64,000 nt of DNA from Armatimonadota bacterium. Lineage in GTDB: Bacteria; Sysuimicrobiota; Sysuimicrobiia; Sysuimicrobiales; Humicultoraceae. A program made the position numbers and the translations under genes. This document shows, piece by piece, positions 27,672 through 35,517 of the stretch; within the stretch, counting starts at the first letter, position 1; every line of letters starts with the position of its first letter. Location of the stretch: NCBI GenBank assembly GCA_031459855.1, contig JAVKHP010000001.1, positions 1,889,842 to 1,953,841 of the forward strand. Reading direction: 5' to 3'. The notes beneath the pieces were generated by a model. The model saw nothing but the letters and a program-made list of their open reading frames with translations, was not told the origin of the DNA and ran no database searches.

Positions 27672-28127
27672 ATGCGCATCGCAATCGGCGGCGACCACGC
27701 AGGGGTCCTCCTCAAGGCCGAGATCGCGCGCCTGCTGCTGGAGCTGGGACACGAGGTGCGCGACCTCGGCACGCACAGCGCCGAGCCGGTCGACTACCCG
27801 GACTTCTGCATTCCCGTGGCCGAGGCCGTGGCCCGGGGCGAGGCCGACCGCGGCATCATCTTCGGCGGCACGGGCAACGGCGAGGCCATGGCGGCCAACA
27901 AGGTGCCGGGCATCCGCTGCGCCGTCGTGCACGACGTGACCACGGCGCGCCTGGCACGGTACCACAACGACGCCAACATGATCGCGCTGGGCGCGCGCAT
28001 CGTCGGCTCCGAGGTGGCCAAGGAGATCGTGCGGACGTTCCTGACGACGCCCTTCGAGGGCGGCCGTCACGTCCCGCGGCTGGAGAAGATCCACCGCTAC
28101 GAGCGGACCCGCGGCTGCACCCGCTGA
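27672..28127 (+). CDS. rpiB: Ribose-5-phosphate isomerase B
   Basis: Interconverts ribose-5-P and ribulose-5-P. The 151-residue protein starts [11 protein letters not shown] and has the anion-hole loop [13 protein letters not shown] and [15 protein letters not shown]. The catalytic Cys of the E. coli type is replaced by the GGxGNGE pattern of mycobacterial RpiB, in which Glu acts as the base. An AGGAGG ribosome-binding site precedes the ATG. Confidence 0.93.
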   Translation: MRIAIGGDHAGVLLKAEIARLLLELGHEVRDLGTHSAEPVDYPDFCIPVAEAVARGEADRGIIFGGTGNGEAMAANKVPGIRCAVVHDVTTARLARYHNDANMIALGARIVGSEVAKEIVRTFLTTPFEGGRHVPRLEKIHRYERTRGCTR

Positions 28128-28157
28128 CGCAGGGCCGGTGGGCCTCGCGCGGGGCGC

Positions 28158-28179
28158 GCCGCGGCGCTCCCTCCGCGGC
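28158..28179. terminator. Hairpin between convergent rpiB and glyA
   Basis: GCCGCGG (28158-28164) and CCGCGGC (28173-28179) form a perfect 7-bp stem with an 8-nt loop in the 75-bp convergent gap. Neither strand has a clear T-run. Confidence 0.35.
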
Positions 28180-28202
28180 ACGCCGCTGTACCCGCCGAGG
28201 TC

Positions 28203-29531
28203 TCAGCCCAGACCCGGCACGGGGAACTGGCGGCAGAACGCGCGCACGTCCTCGCGGATCGCTCGCAGCGCCGGATGGGCGGCGACCATGGCCCGGAACT
28301 CCCGCACCGCCCCGGCCCGCGCCTTGGGGTCGGCCGGCAGCTGCGCCCCCTCGATGAGCGTGTGGACCCGCGCGATCCACTCCGCCAGCCGGACCATCTC
28401 CGGCTCCCGCATCCCGCGGGTCGTGGCCGCCGGCGTGCCCAGGCGGATGCCTGAGGGGTAGAAGGGCGACGACGGCTCGCCGGGGATGGTGTTCTTGTTG
28501 ACGGTGATCCCTACGGCGTCCAGCGCCTCCTGCAGGAAGACGCCGCGCCCGATCCCGCCCGGCGTGAGGTCGACCAGCAGCATGTGGTTGTCGGTGCCGC
28601 CGGTCACCAGCCGGAACCCCCGCTCGAGCAGGGCAGCGGCCAGCGCCTTGGCGTTGGCCACGACCTGCGCGGCGTAGGCCCGGAACTCGGGCCGCAGCGC
28701 TTCCCCAAGCGCCACGGCGATCGCCGCGGTGATGTGGTCGTGGGGCCCGCCCTGCAGGCCGGGGAAGACCGCCCGGTCGATCTTCTCGGCCAGCTCCGGG
28801 TCCCGGGCCAGGCCGCGCTCGGTCACCATGATCATGGCGCCGCGCGGGCCCCGCAGGGTCTTGTGGGTGGTGGTCGTCACGATGTGGGCGTGGGGCACCG
28901 GGCTCGGATGCACCCCGCCGGCGACCAGGCCGGCGACGTGGGCGATGTCGGCGGCGAAGTAGGCGTCCACCTCGTCGGCCACGTCGGCCAGGGCGGCGAA
29001 GGGGAACTCCCGCACGTAGGCCGTGGCCCCGCACCAGATCAGCCGCGGCCGGTGCTCCCGCGCCAGCCGGCGCACCTCGTCCAGGTCGATGTAGCCGTCG
29101 GGCCGCACGTGGTAGGGCACGCTGCGGTAGAAGATCCCCGTGGCGCTCACCTTCCAGCCGTGGGTCAGGTGGCCGCCGTCGGGCAGGTTCTGGCCCATGA
29201 TGACGTCGCCCGGCTGGCAGGTGGCCAGGTAGACCGCCAGGTTGGCCGGGCTGCCGGAGTAGGGCTGGACGTTGACGTGGGGCACGCCGAAGAGCTGCTG
29301 GGCCCGGCGCTGCGCCAGCCGCTCGATCTCGTCGACGACCTCGTTGCCGCCGTAGTAGCGCCGTCCGGGGTAGCCTTCCGAGTACTTGTTGGTGAGGATC
29401 GAGCCCATCGCCTCCAGCACCGCGGGCGACGCGTAGTTCTCCGACGGGATGAGCTCGATGCCGTCGCGCTGGCGCTGGCGCTCGCGCTCCAGCAGGGCGT
29501 GGAGCTCGGGGTCCTGGACGGCGACCACCAT
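28203..29531 (-). CDS. glyA: Serine hydroxymethyltransferase
   Basis: PLP enzyme making glycine and 5,10-methylene-THF from serine. 442 residues with [40 protein letters not shown] and the PLP lysine in [21 protein letters not shown] ribosome-binding site lies before the ATG at 29531. It is transcribed opposite to its neighbours, convergent with rpiB and divergent from upp, whereas it is normally co-directional in this cluster. The very long antisense-frame extension upstream is not real. Confidence 0.96.
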   Translation of the reverse strand: MVVAVQDPELHALLERERQRQRDGIELIPSENYASPAVLEAMGSILTNKYSEGYPGRRYYGGNEVVDEIERLAQRRAQQLFGVPHVNVQPYSGSPANLAVYLATCQPGDVIMGQNLPDGGHLTHGWKVSATGIFYRSVPYHVRPDGYIDLDEVRRLAREHRPRLIWCGATAYVREFPFAALADVADEVDAYFAADIAHVAGLVAGGVHPSPVPHAHIVTTTTHKTLRGPRGAMIMVTERGLARDPELAEKIDRAVFPGLQGGPHDHITAAIAVALGEALRPEFRAYAAQVVANAKALAAALLERGFRLVTGGTDNHMLLVDLTPGGIGRGVFLQEALDAVGITVNKNTIPGEPSSPFYPSGIRLGTPAATTRGMREPEMVRLAEWIARVHTLIEGAQLPADPKARAGAVREFRAMVAAHPALRAIREDVRAFCRQFPVPGLG

Positions 29532-29633
29532 GGCGGCCCTCCCGGGAGGCCGTGCGGGTATGTTATCGTGAATGTTCGGTGAGCCGTAGCGGCCCGCCTG
29601 CCGGGCCGGCCGCTCGACGAGAGGAGGAGGACC
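29532..29633. promoter_or_regulatory. Divergent glyA/upp promoter region
   Basis: About 100 bp with the only AT-rich patch around GTATGTTATCGTGAATG (29558-29574), which offers TATGTT on the plus strand and TAACAT on the minus strand as overlapping -10 candidates. AGGAGGAGG precedes the upp GTG. Confidence 0.35.
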
Positions 29634-30263
29634 GTGCGCGACCTGCACGTCTTCGACCACCCGCTCATCCGCCACAAGCTGACCATCCTGCGCGATCGCC
29701 GCACCGGGCACAAGGAGTTCCGCGAGCTCACCGAGGAGCTGGCCATGCTCATGGCCTACGAGGCCACGCGGTCGCATCCGGTCCGCGAGGTCGAGGTGGA
29801 GACGCCGCTGGCGAAGACCACGGGGTGGTCGATCGCGGGCCGGGAGATCGCCGTGGTGCCGATCCTGCGGGCGGGGCTCGTCATGGAGGCCGGCATCATG
29901 CGGCTGATCCCCACGGCCCGGGTGGGGCACATCGGCATCTACCGCGAGCACGACACCCTGCAGCCGGTGAGCTACTTCGTGAAGCTGCCCTCCGACATCG
30001 CCGAGCGGCAGGCGATGATCCTCGATCCCATGCTGGCGACCGGCGGGTCGACCGTGACCGCCATCGACACCCTCAAGCGCGCCGGCTGCCGCAGCATGAC
30101 CGTCATGGCCATCATCGCCGCGCCCGAAGGCATCGCGCGGGTGCACGGCGCGCACCCGGACGTCGCCATCTACACGGCCGCAGTGGACAGCCACCTCAAC
30201 GAGCACGGGTACATCGTGCCCGGCCTGGGCGACGCCGGCGACCGCCTGTTCGGGACGAAGTAA
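29634..30263 (+). CDS. upp: Uracil phosphoribosyltransferase
   Basis: Salvage enzyme making UMP from uracil and PRPP. 209 residues from [18 protein letters not shown], the PRPP motif [17 protein letters not shown] and [20 protein letters not shown]-like C-terminus ([19 protein letters not shown]) are diagnostic. A strong AGGAGGAGG precedes the start. Confidence 0.96.
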   Translation: MRDLHVFDHPLIRHKLTILRDRRTGHKEFRELTEELAMLMAYEATRSHPVREVEVETPLAKTTGWSIAGREIAVVPILRAGLVMEAGIMRLIPTARVGHIGIYREHDTLQPVSYFVKLPSDIAERQAMILDPMLATGGSTVTAIDTLKRAGCRSMTVMAIIAAPEGIARVHGAHPDVAIYTAAVDSHLNEHGYIVPGLGDAGDRLFGTK

Positions 30264-30305
30264 GGGGCACGGTGCGAGACGGCACGGCATGAGGGGGCGC
30301 GCGTG

Positions 30306-32069
30306 ATGGCGTCCGGGATCGGCGCGACGCTGCTGGCGCTTGTGGTCGCCGCCGTCCTGGGCGCCGTGCCCACCGGGTACCTGGCGGCCCGGTGGTTGCG
30401 GACCGAGGACGTGCGGCGCTACTCGCCGCACAACCTGGGCCTCGCGGCGGTGGTGGCGGCCGCGGGATGGCGCACGGTCGCCCTGGCCGTGGGTCTGGAT
30501 CTCGCCAAGGGCGCCCTGGCCGTGGGCGTGGCCGCGCGCCTGGGGGTCGAGGGATGGGGACTCGTGCTCGCCACCGCGGTCCTGCTGGTCAGCCACGCGT
30601 GGTCGCCGCAGGTCCTCCTGGCGCCCGTCGCAGGAGTGCGGGTCAAGGGCGTGGTGGTCGCAGCGGGAGCCGCCGGCGCGCTGGCCGCCGTCGGCGAGGT
30701 GAGCTGGGCGGCAGTCGTCGTGCCGGCGGTGGTGGCAGCGGCCACACTCCTCCTGCCACGGCTCGTGCGGGGCCGGTGGGGGTTCCTCTCGCTGGCGACG
30801 GTGCTGGCGGCCGTGGCCGCGCCGGTGGTCCTGACGCTCACCGGGGCGCCGGCGCCCTACGCTGTGGGCGCCACACTCTACGCGCTCGTGATCCTGTGGA
30901 ACTACAAGGAGCACCTGGCGCGGATCGCCGACGGGACCGAGCCGCGGGTGGACGAGCGGCTGCCGCTCCCGGGCCGTCCGGGCGAGGACGCGGTGTGTGC
31001 CTTCCTGATCCACCCGATGACGGTCGAGGACTTCTGGCAGGCACGGCGCTTCCGGTGGCTCGAGCCGCTCTACCGGCGCGGCGTGGTGACCGCCCGGGTG
31101 CTGCGGCGGCTCGCGCGGTACGCGCGGCCGATGAAGGTCGACGACGTGCACCCGATCGTCACCGCCGACGGCCGGCGGGTGCGTGTCTATCTCATCGGCG
31201 TCCCGCTGTTCCCCGACCAGATCCAGGCGGACCCCCGGCTGGCCGTGCGGCGCGCGGTGGAGGCAGCGCAGCTCGCGGCCAACCTCGGCGCCACGGTGCT
31301 GGGGCTGGGCGCCTACTGGTCGGTGGTCGGCAACAAGGGCGCCGACGTGCAGGCCCGCGCGCCCATCGCGATCACCAACGGGGGAGCCTACACGGCCGGG
31401 ACGGTGAAGATGGTGGTGCCGTTCGTGCTGGAGCGGCTGCGCCGGCGTGGCGTGGACCCCGCCGAGGTGACCGCGGCCGTGGTCGGCGCCAACGGCGTGG
31501 TCGGCTTCGGCATCTGCCGCGCCGTGGCCGGCCACGTGCGACGCCTGATCATGCTGGGCCGGCACCAGGAGCGACTGGAGCGGTCGCGCGACCTGTTGGC
31601 GCGGCGGCACCCGCGGCTGGCGATCGTCGCGACCACCGACTACGCCGTGCTGCGCGAGGCCGACGTGATCTTCTCGGCGACCTCCGAGCCGGCGCCTGTC
31701 GTCTACCCCGAGCACGTGAAGCCCGGCGCGCTGCTCGTGGACCTCGGGCGCCCCCCCGACGTCCACCCCGCCGTGGCCCGCGTGGACGGGGTGGAGCTCG
31801 TGGCCGGCGGGGTCGTGCGCCTGCCCGGCGCGCCCCGGGGGCAGCTCGACTTCGGCTACGGTCCGGGCAACGTGCCGGCGTGCCTCGCCGAGACGGTGAT
31901 CATCGGGCTCGAGGGGGCCTACGACCGCGTGAGCCTGGGGGATCGCACACGCAGCGAGGACATCGAGTACTTCGTCGCTCGCGGTGCGGCGCTGGGGTTC
32001 GAGGTGCTGGCTGGCCCGCCGGTGCCGGAGACCGCGGACCTGCGCCAGGCCACGGCCGGGCGCGCGTGA
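30306..32069 (+). CDS. Fusion: PlsY-like membrane domain + acyl-ACP-reductase-like domain
   Basis: A 587-residue two-domain protein. Residues 1-215 form a multi-helix membrane domain like the glycerol-3-phosphate acyltransferase PlsY: LGAVPTGYLAARWL, LDLAKGALAVGVA, and the closing NYKEHLARIADGTEPR. The PlsY loops SGNPGATN and FKGGKG are degenerate. Residues 235-575 resemble cyanobacterial acyl-ACP reductase (AAR): a Rossmann core AVVGANGVVGFGICRAVAG (about 392-410) and VPACLAETVIIGLEGAYDR, where C526 corresponds to the catalytic Cys of AAR. It would reduce an acyl thioester or acyl phosphate to an aldehyde at the membrane (inference). Overlaps the next ORF region; GAGGGGG is 8 nt before ATG. 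Confidence 0.72.
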   Translation: MASGIGATLLALVVAAVLGAVPTGYLAARWLRTEDVRRYSPHNLGLAAVVAAAGWRTVALAVGLDLAKGALAVGVAARLGVEGWGLVLATAVLLVSHAWSPQVLLAPVAGVRVKGVVVAAGAAGALAAVGEVSWAAVVVPAVVAAATLLLPRLVRGRWGFLSLATVLAAVAAPVVLTLTGAPAPYAVGATLYALVILWNYKEHLARIADGTEPRVDERLPLPGRPGEDAVCAFLIHPMTVEDFWQARRFRWLEPLYRRGVVTARVLRRLARYARPMKVDDVHPIVTADGRRVRVYLIGVPLFPDQIQADPRLAVRRAVEAAQLAANLGATVLGLGAYWSVVGNKGADVQARAPIAITNGGAYTAGTVKMVVPFVLERLRRRGVDPAEVTAAVVGANGVVGFGICRAVAGHVRRLIMLGRHQERLERSRDLLARRHPRLAIVATTDYAVLREADVIFSATSEPAPVVYPEHVKPGALLVDLGRPPDVHPAVARVDGVELVAGGVVRLPGAPRGQLDFGYGPGNVPACLAETVIIGLEGAYDRVSLGDRTRSEDIEYFVARGAALGFEVLAGPPVPETADLRQATAGRA

Positions 32070-32098
32070 GCACCCCCTGGAGGAACAGGCCCCACGTC

Positions 32099-32614
32099 AT
32101 GACCCGCCCGTCCTGGGACGAGTACTTCATGCGGATCGCTCATCTCGCGTCGAGCCGCTCGACGTGCCGCCGCCGGCGGGTTGGGGCCGTCATCGTCAAG
32201 GATCGCATGGTGTTGTCCACCGGGTACAACGATACGCCGCGGGGAGTTCCCAACTGCGGCGAGGGCGGTTGCGCCCGCTGTGCCAGCGCCGTCCCCTCGG
32301 GCACCGGGCACGACACGTGCCTGTGCATCCACGCCGAGATGAACTGTGTGATCCAGGCGGCCTACCATGGCGTGAGCATCAACGGCGCCGACATCTACGT
32401 GACGCACCAGCCGTGCCTGACGTGCGCCAAGATGCTGCTCAACGCGGGGATCCGCCGCGTGGTGTTCGCCGGTGACTACCCCGATCCGCTGGCGCGGGCG
32501 CTGCTGGAGGCGGCGGGGGTGGCGCTGGAGCGGGTGGAGGTGCCCAGGGCGGGCGATCCCGCGCCCGATGGCCCTGATGCGCCCGATGCCTCTGAACGCG
32601 CCCGATGGCCCTGA
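32099..32614 (+). CDS. dCMP deaminase (ComEB-like)
   Basis: Zinc-dependent deoxycytidylate deaminase that makes dUMP for thymidylate synthesis. 171 residues: MTRPSWDEYFMRIAHLAS, the zinc/catalytic HAE in CLCIHAEMN and PCLTCAKM, plus the Cys-rich insert NCGEGGCARC typical of ComEB. GGAGGA is 14 nt upstream. GTG 32066, overlapping the previous stop as GTGA, is an alternative start adding 11 residues. The C-terminus (DGPDAPDASERARWP) is encoded by a repeat and is probably variable. Confidence 0.92.
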   Translation: MTRPSWDEYFMRIAHLASSRSTCRRRRVGAVIVKDRMVLSTGYNDTPRGVPNCGEGGCARCASAVPSGTGHDTCLCIHAEMNCVIQAAYHGVSINGADIYVTHQPCLTCAKMLLNAGIRRVVFAGDYPDPLARALLEAAGVALERVEVPRAGDPAPDGPDAPDASERARWP

Positions 32615-32620
32615 TGCGCC
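32561..32620. repeat. 23-bp perfect direct repeat across the dCMP deaminase stop
   Basis: The same 23 bp (GATGGCCCTGATGCGCC plus the preceding GCGCCC) occurs at 32561-32583 and 32598-32620, offset 37 bp, in a stretch of CGATGCGCC-like short repeats. The stop codon falls in the second copy. Confidence 0.55.
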
Positions 32621-32780
32621 AGATGCGCCCGACACGTCGGATGCGATTGGCGTGCCGGACGCACCTGCCGTGGAGCGGCGTTCATAGGACCGCTCGTACA
32701 GACGTGCATCGTTGCGGCCGCGCTGCAGCGGTCGGGTCGCAACGGCCGCATCGCAGGGGTCGCGTCGCAGCGGCAGAGCA

Positions 32781-33224
32781 TCAGCGCCCGTCATGCGCCG
32801 GAAGCCTGTACCGTTCTGTGGTGGCCCACAGGAGCTCGTCGCGGATCTCCTGCACCATCGTGCGGGCCCGGTCGATCAGCGTGCGCGCTGCCGCATCCGA
32901 CAGGCGGGAATCGATGGCCAGCTCGGCCTGGATGCACGCGTCGTGTGCGTCGAGGAGCCATTGGAGCCACCGTTGCCGACGTGCGTCGCCACCGGTGCGC
33001 CGGCCCGCGCTGCCGCTGGCCAGCCAGCGCGCAAACTGCTCGCGGACGTCGTCGGAGGAGCTCCAGGAGATCTGGTGCTGGACCAGCAGCGCTCTGGCCG
33101 CCGTCTCCATGGCCAGGAAGGCCAGCACCGCAACCAGGTCTGCGTTGCCCGGGCGAGCCACCATGCGCGCCCCCAGGAACGCGCGCCAGGCCCGCTCCAG
33201 GAGGCGCCGGGCGTCGCGCTTCAC
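32781..33224 (-). CDS. HEPN-domain-like protein
   Basis: A 147-residue all-helical protein starting at GTG, overlapping its upstream partner by GTGA. Its pattern (RRLLERAWRAFLGARM, METAARALLVQHQISW, AARTLIDRARTMVQEIRDELL) matches HEPN proteins encoded beside minimal nucleotidyltransferases. No canonical central Rx4-6H is seen; RYRLPAH near the C-terminus is the only Rx5H. It is paired with an AbrB-MNT-like gene, so a toxin-antitoxin origin is likely, but current ribonuclease activity is doubtful. Confidence 0.5.
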   Translation of the reverse strand: MKRDARRLLERAWRAFLGARMVARPGNADLVAVLAFLAMETAARALLVQHQISWSSSDDVREQFARWLASGSAGRRTGGDARRQRWLQWLLDAHDACIQAELAIDSRLSDAAARTLIDRARTMVQEIRDELLWATTERYRLPAHDGR

Positions 33225-33883
33225 GGGCAGTCACCGGTCGTGTGGTGGTCGTTTGCTGGCGCTCCGGTGCGCGCTGGCGCGGCGCTCCCCTTGAGGGAAC
33301 CGCAGGTGTCGAGAGTGCCCAGGGTGTCACGGACGCCGGGCGCCTCAGGAGGCTCAGGCGTCTCGAGCGTGTCGGACGTGCCGAGGGCCTCGGGGACCTG
33401 GCCCTGCGAACCCCTCGTCTGGGGGCGCTCGAACCACCGCTTCCAGCGGTGCCACTCCCGGAGCGGCACGAAGACGCGGCCCACCGTCAGGCCGTACATG
33501 ACGGACCACGTCGTCACCAGTTCACCCGTGCGCTCCAGCTCGGCGGCGTAGTCGTCCACCCGGTCAAGCACGATCCATAGCCGCACAGCCCGCCCGCTGA
33601 CATGCTCGTGGTGAATCGATCGCAGCCGCGGACCGTACAGTGCCGCCAGCGACGTGCGGGCTTCCCTGGCAAGTGCTGCGGCGCTACGTGCGCCACCACG
33701 GGCGGCGCTGGTGATCGCCGGCAGGGCCCAGAGGCCGACCGGTCGGACGAGCAGGCCACCAGGTGTTTCACGAATCTCCACCAGCGCCCCGCGGTCCAGC
33801 CCCAAAAGTGCCAGGTGCTGCGGGGGGAGCGTGACAGCGGTGCTGTGGCCGATTCGCATGAGCTGGCGAACCGTGCGTTCCAT
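33221..33883 (-). CDS. AbrB-like DNA-binding domain fused to degenerate MNT nucleotidyltransferase
   Basis: Residues 1-50 (MRIGHSTAVTLPPQHLALLG, ALVEIRETPGGLLVRPV) form a SpoVT/AbrB swapped-hairpin domain. Residues 85-155 follow the minimal nucleotidyltransferase pattern (LYGPRLRSI, VLDRVDDYAAELERTGELV, YGLTVGRVFVPLREW), but the catalytic GSxARG and DxD are missing (HEHVSGRA in their place). The last 65 residues are low-complexity. Paired with a HEPN-like gene, this looks like a decayed or repurposed type VII-like antitoxin that represses its own promoter. A 19-bp palindrome lies 43 bp upstream. Confidence 0.55.
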   Translation of the reverse strand: MERTVRQLMRIGHSTAVTLPPQHLALLGLDRGALVEIRETPGGLLVRPVGLWALPAITSAARGGARSAAALAREARTSLAALYGPRLRSIHHEHVSGRAVRLWIVLDRVDDYAAELERTGELVTTWSVMYGLTVGRVFVPLREWHRWKRWFERPQTRGSQGQVPEALGTSDTLETPEPPEAPGVRDTLGTLDTCGSLKGSAAPARTGAPANDHHTTGDCP

Positions 33884-33925
33884 ACCACCCTTGTCATCGG
33901 CCGAAACGTAGTAGCGTACAGGGGG

Positions 33926-33944
33926 TGTACGTACGGTACGTACA
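33926..33944. promoter_or_regulatory. 19-bp perfect palindrome, candidate operator
   Basis: TGTACGTAC-G-GTACGTACA: two 9-bp arms are exact inverted copies around one base. It sits 43 bp upstream of the AbrB-MNT start and upstream of the helicase leader. TACAAT (33941-33946) overlaps its right edge as a possible -10. Confidence 0.6.
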
Positions 33945-34027
33945 ATGCCGGAAATTTCCTAGGGACTGTGCCACCCATCTTCCTGCCCCTGCTGGGTGCC
34001 CGGGGTGGGCCACAGGCGTGCCGCAGG

Positions 34028-34082
34028 TGCTATGGTATGCTCCAAAATTTGGGTTGCTTTTACGGCCGTGCCCTGCTACACT
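34028..34082 (+). promoter_or_regulatory. Promoters of the DEAD-box helicase
   Basis: TTGCTT (34054-34059) and TACACT (34077-34082) are separated by 17 bp, a good sigma70 pair, giving a 5' leader of about 165 nt. An extended -10 TGCTATGGT (34028-34036) lies just upstream as a possible second promoter. The stretch 34028-34105 is clearly more AT-rich than its surroundings. Confidence 0.6.
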
Positions 34083-34114
34083 ATGTTTAGTCGTCATCGT
34101 TGCGTCTTTGGAGC

Positions 34115-34140
34115 GGGCGGTGCGCATGGCGGCACCGCCC
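34115..34140 (+). promoter_or_regulatory. Leader hairpin upstream of the helicase
   Basis: GGGCGGTGC (34115-34123) pairs perfectly with GCACCGCCC (34132-34140), loop of 8 nt, followed by GTTTCGTGT. It resembles a weak terminator or attenuator within the 5' leader, as expected for autoregulated or cold-responsive helicase genes. Confidence 0.5.
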
Positions 34141-34256
34141 GTTTCGTGTGTCCGCGGTCGAACCTCCCACCAGGGCCGGGAAGAACCGGAGGGCACGCGC
34201 AGCTGCCGGCTCAATCCCGGCCCGGTGTCCCCGGGCCAGCAACAGGAGGCACGACC

Positions 34257-35390
34257 ATTTCTACCGCGACACGCGAGGCCGCGTTCGGCGGACTCGTATC
34301 CCGTCCGGAGATGCTCCGGACGCTCGCTCACCTGGGGTGGACCGAACCCACCCCGATTCAGGCCCGGGTGATTCCGCACCTGCGCGCGGGCCACGACGTC
34401 GCCGGCCAGGCGCAGACCGGCTCGGGCAAGACGGGCGCCTTCGGCATCCCGCTCGTGGAACACCTCATGCGCGGCCAGCGTACGCTGCGGGCGCTCGTCC
34501 TGGCGCCGACGCGGGAGCTCGCGCTGCAGACCACCGACGTCCTCCGCGCGCTCGGCGGGCCGCAGAGGCGCATCGTCGCCCTGTACGGCGGCCAGCCCAT
34601 CGCCCGGCAGATCGAGGCGTTGCGCGGTGGCGCACACGCGGTGGTGGCCACGCCGGGTCGCCTGCTCGACCATCTTGCCCGGCGCACCGTCTGCCTCGCC
34701 GACGTCGGCTTCCTGGTCCTGGACGAGGCCGACCGCATGCTGGACATGGGCTTCCTGCCCGACGTGGAGCGGATCATCCGGCACACCCCCGCCGCCCGGC
34801 AGACGGCGCTCTTCTCGGCCACGCTGCCGCCCACCGTGACGGAGATCGCGGTGCGGCACATGCGCGACCCGGTGTGGGTCCGGGTGGAGGCGCCCCAGCC
34901 GACCGTGGACACCGTCACCCAGTACTATCTGGAGGTGGCGGAGCAGGACAAAGTCCGCGCGCTGCGGCTGCTCCTCACGAGCGGCGAGGTTCCGTCGGCC
35001 CTGGTGTTCCGCCGCACCCGGCGCGGCGTGGAGCGCCTAGCCCGGGCACTGCGCGACCGCGGGCAGCGCGTCGAGGTGCTCCACGGCGACATGACCCAGG
35101 GCGCGCGCCTGCGCGCGCTGCAGGCCTTCGCCCGCGGCCAGGTCCGGGTGCTGATCGCCACCAACGTGGCGGCCCGCGGCCTCGACCTCCCCGAGATCTC
35201 CCACGTCGTCAACTTCGATCTCCCCGAGGACGTCGAGACGTACGTGCACCGTATCGGCCGCACCGCCCGCGCCGGGCGCCGCGGCGAGGCGATCACGTTC
35301 GTGGGACAGTACGACGTCGCGGCGTTCGACCTGCTGCAGCGGCGGTTGCCCGGCCTGCTGCGGCCTCATCCGCTGCCGTTGTACCGCTAG
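34257..35390 (+). CDS. DEAD-box RNA helicase with probable ATT start codon
   Basis: ATP-dependent RNA helicase, about 377 residues. Motifs in order: Q motif (PTPIQARVIP), I (AQTGSGKTGAF), Ia (PTRELALQ), Ib (ATPGRLLD), II (DEAD in LVLDEADRMLDMGF), III (SAT), then V and VI (TNVAARGLDLP, HRIGRTARAGR). It is close to the minimal core, without a long C-terminal tail. No ATG, GTG or TTG is in frame near the conserved start. ATT at 34257 has a perfect GGAGG (34245-34249) with 7-nt spacing. An in-frame ATG at 34083 has no ribosome-binding site. Confidence 0.9.
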   Translation: MSTATREAAFGGLVSRPEMLRTLAHLGWTEPTPIQARVIPHLRAGHDVAGQAQTGSGKTGAFGIPLVEHLMRGQRTLRALVLAPTRELALQTTDVLRALGGPQRRIVALYGGQPIARQIEALRGGAHAVVATPGRLLDHLARRTVCLADVGFLVLDEADRMLDMGFLPDVERIIRHTPAARQTALFSATLPPTVTEIAVRHMRDPVWVRVEAPQPTVDTVTQYYLEVAEQDKVRALRLLLTSGEVPSALVFRRTRRGVERLARALRDRGQRVEVLHGDMTQGARLRALQAFARGQVRVLIATNVAARGLDLPEISHVVNFDLPEDVETYVHRIGRTARAGRRGEAITFVGQYDVAAFDLLQRRLPGLLRPHPLPLYR

Positions 35391-35449
35391 GTTCCGCCGC
35401 CAGGCGCCCGGCGGCGCCGTGCAGCGGTGATACACGGGTCACCCTGACA

Positions 35450-35471
35450 GCGGCGCGGGCTGCCGCGCCGC
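35450..35471. terminator. Hairpin in the convergent gap between helicase and pit
   Basis: GCGGCGCG (35450-35457) and CGCGCCGC (35464-35471) form a perfect 8-bp stem with a 6-nt loop. It is between two converging genes, so it may end transcription from both sides, although no T-run is seen. Confidence 0.4.
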
Positions 35472-35517
35472 CCTCGCGGGGCCGCGGGGGGCCCACGGGC
35501 ATGCGCCTACCCGGCGC

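Noticed and set aside
28203-31766. 1187-residue extended GlyA-frame protein
   Set aside because: The frame runs antisense through upp and the fusion gene. GlyA homology begins at 29531 with a good ribosome-binding site.
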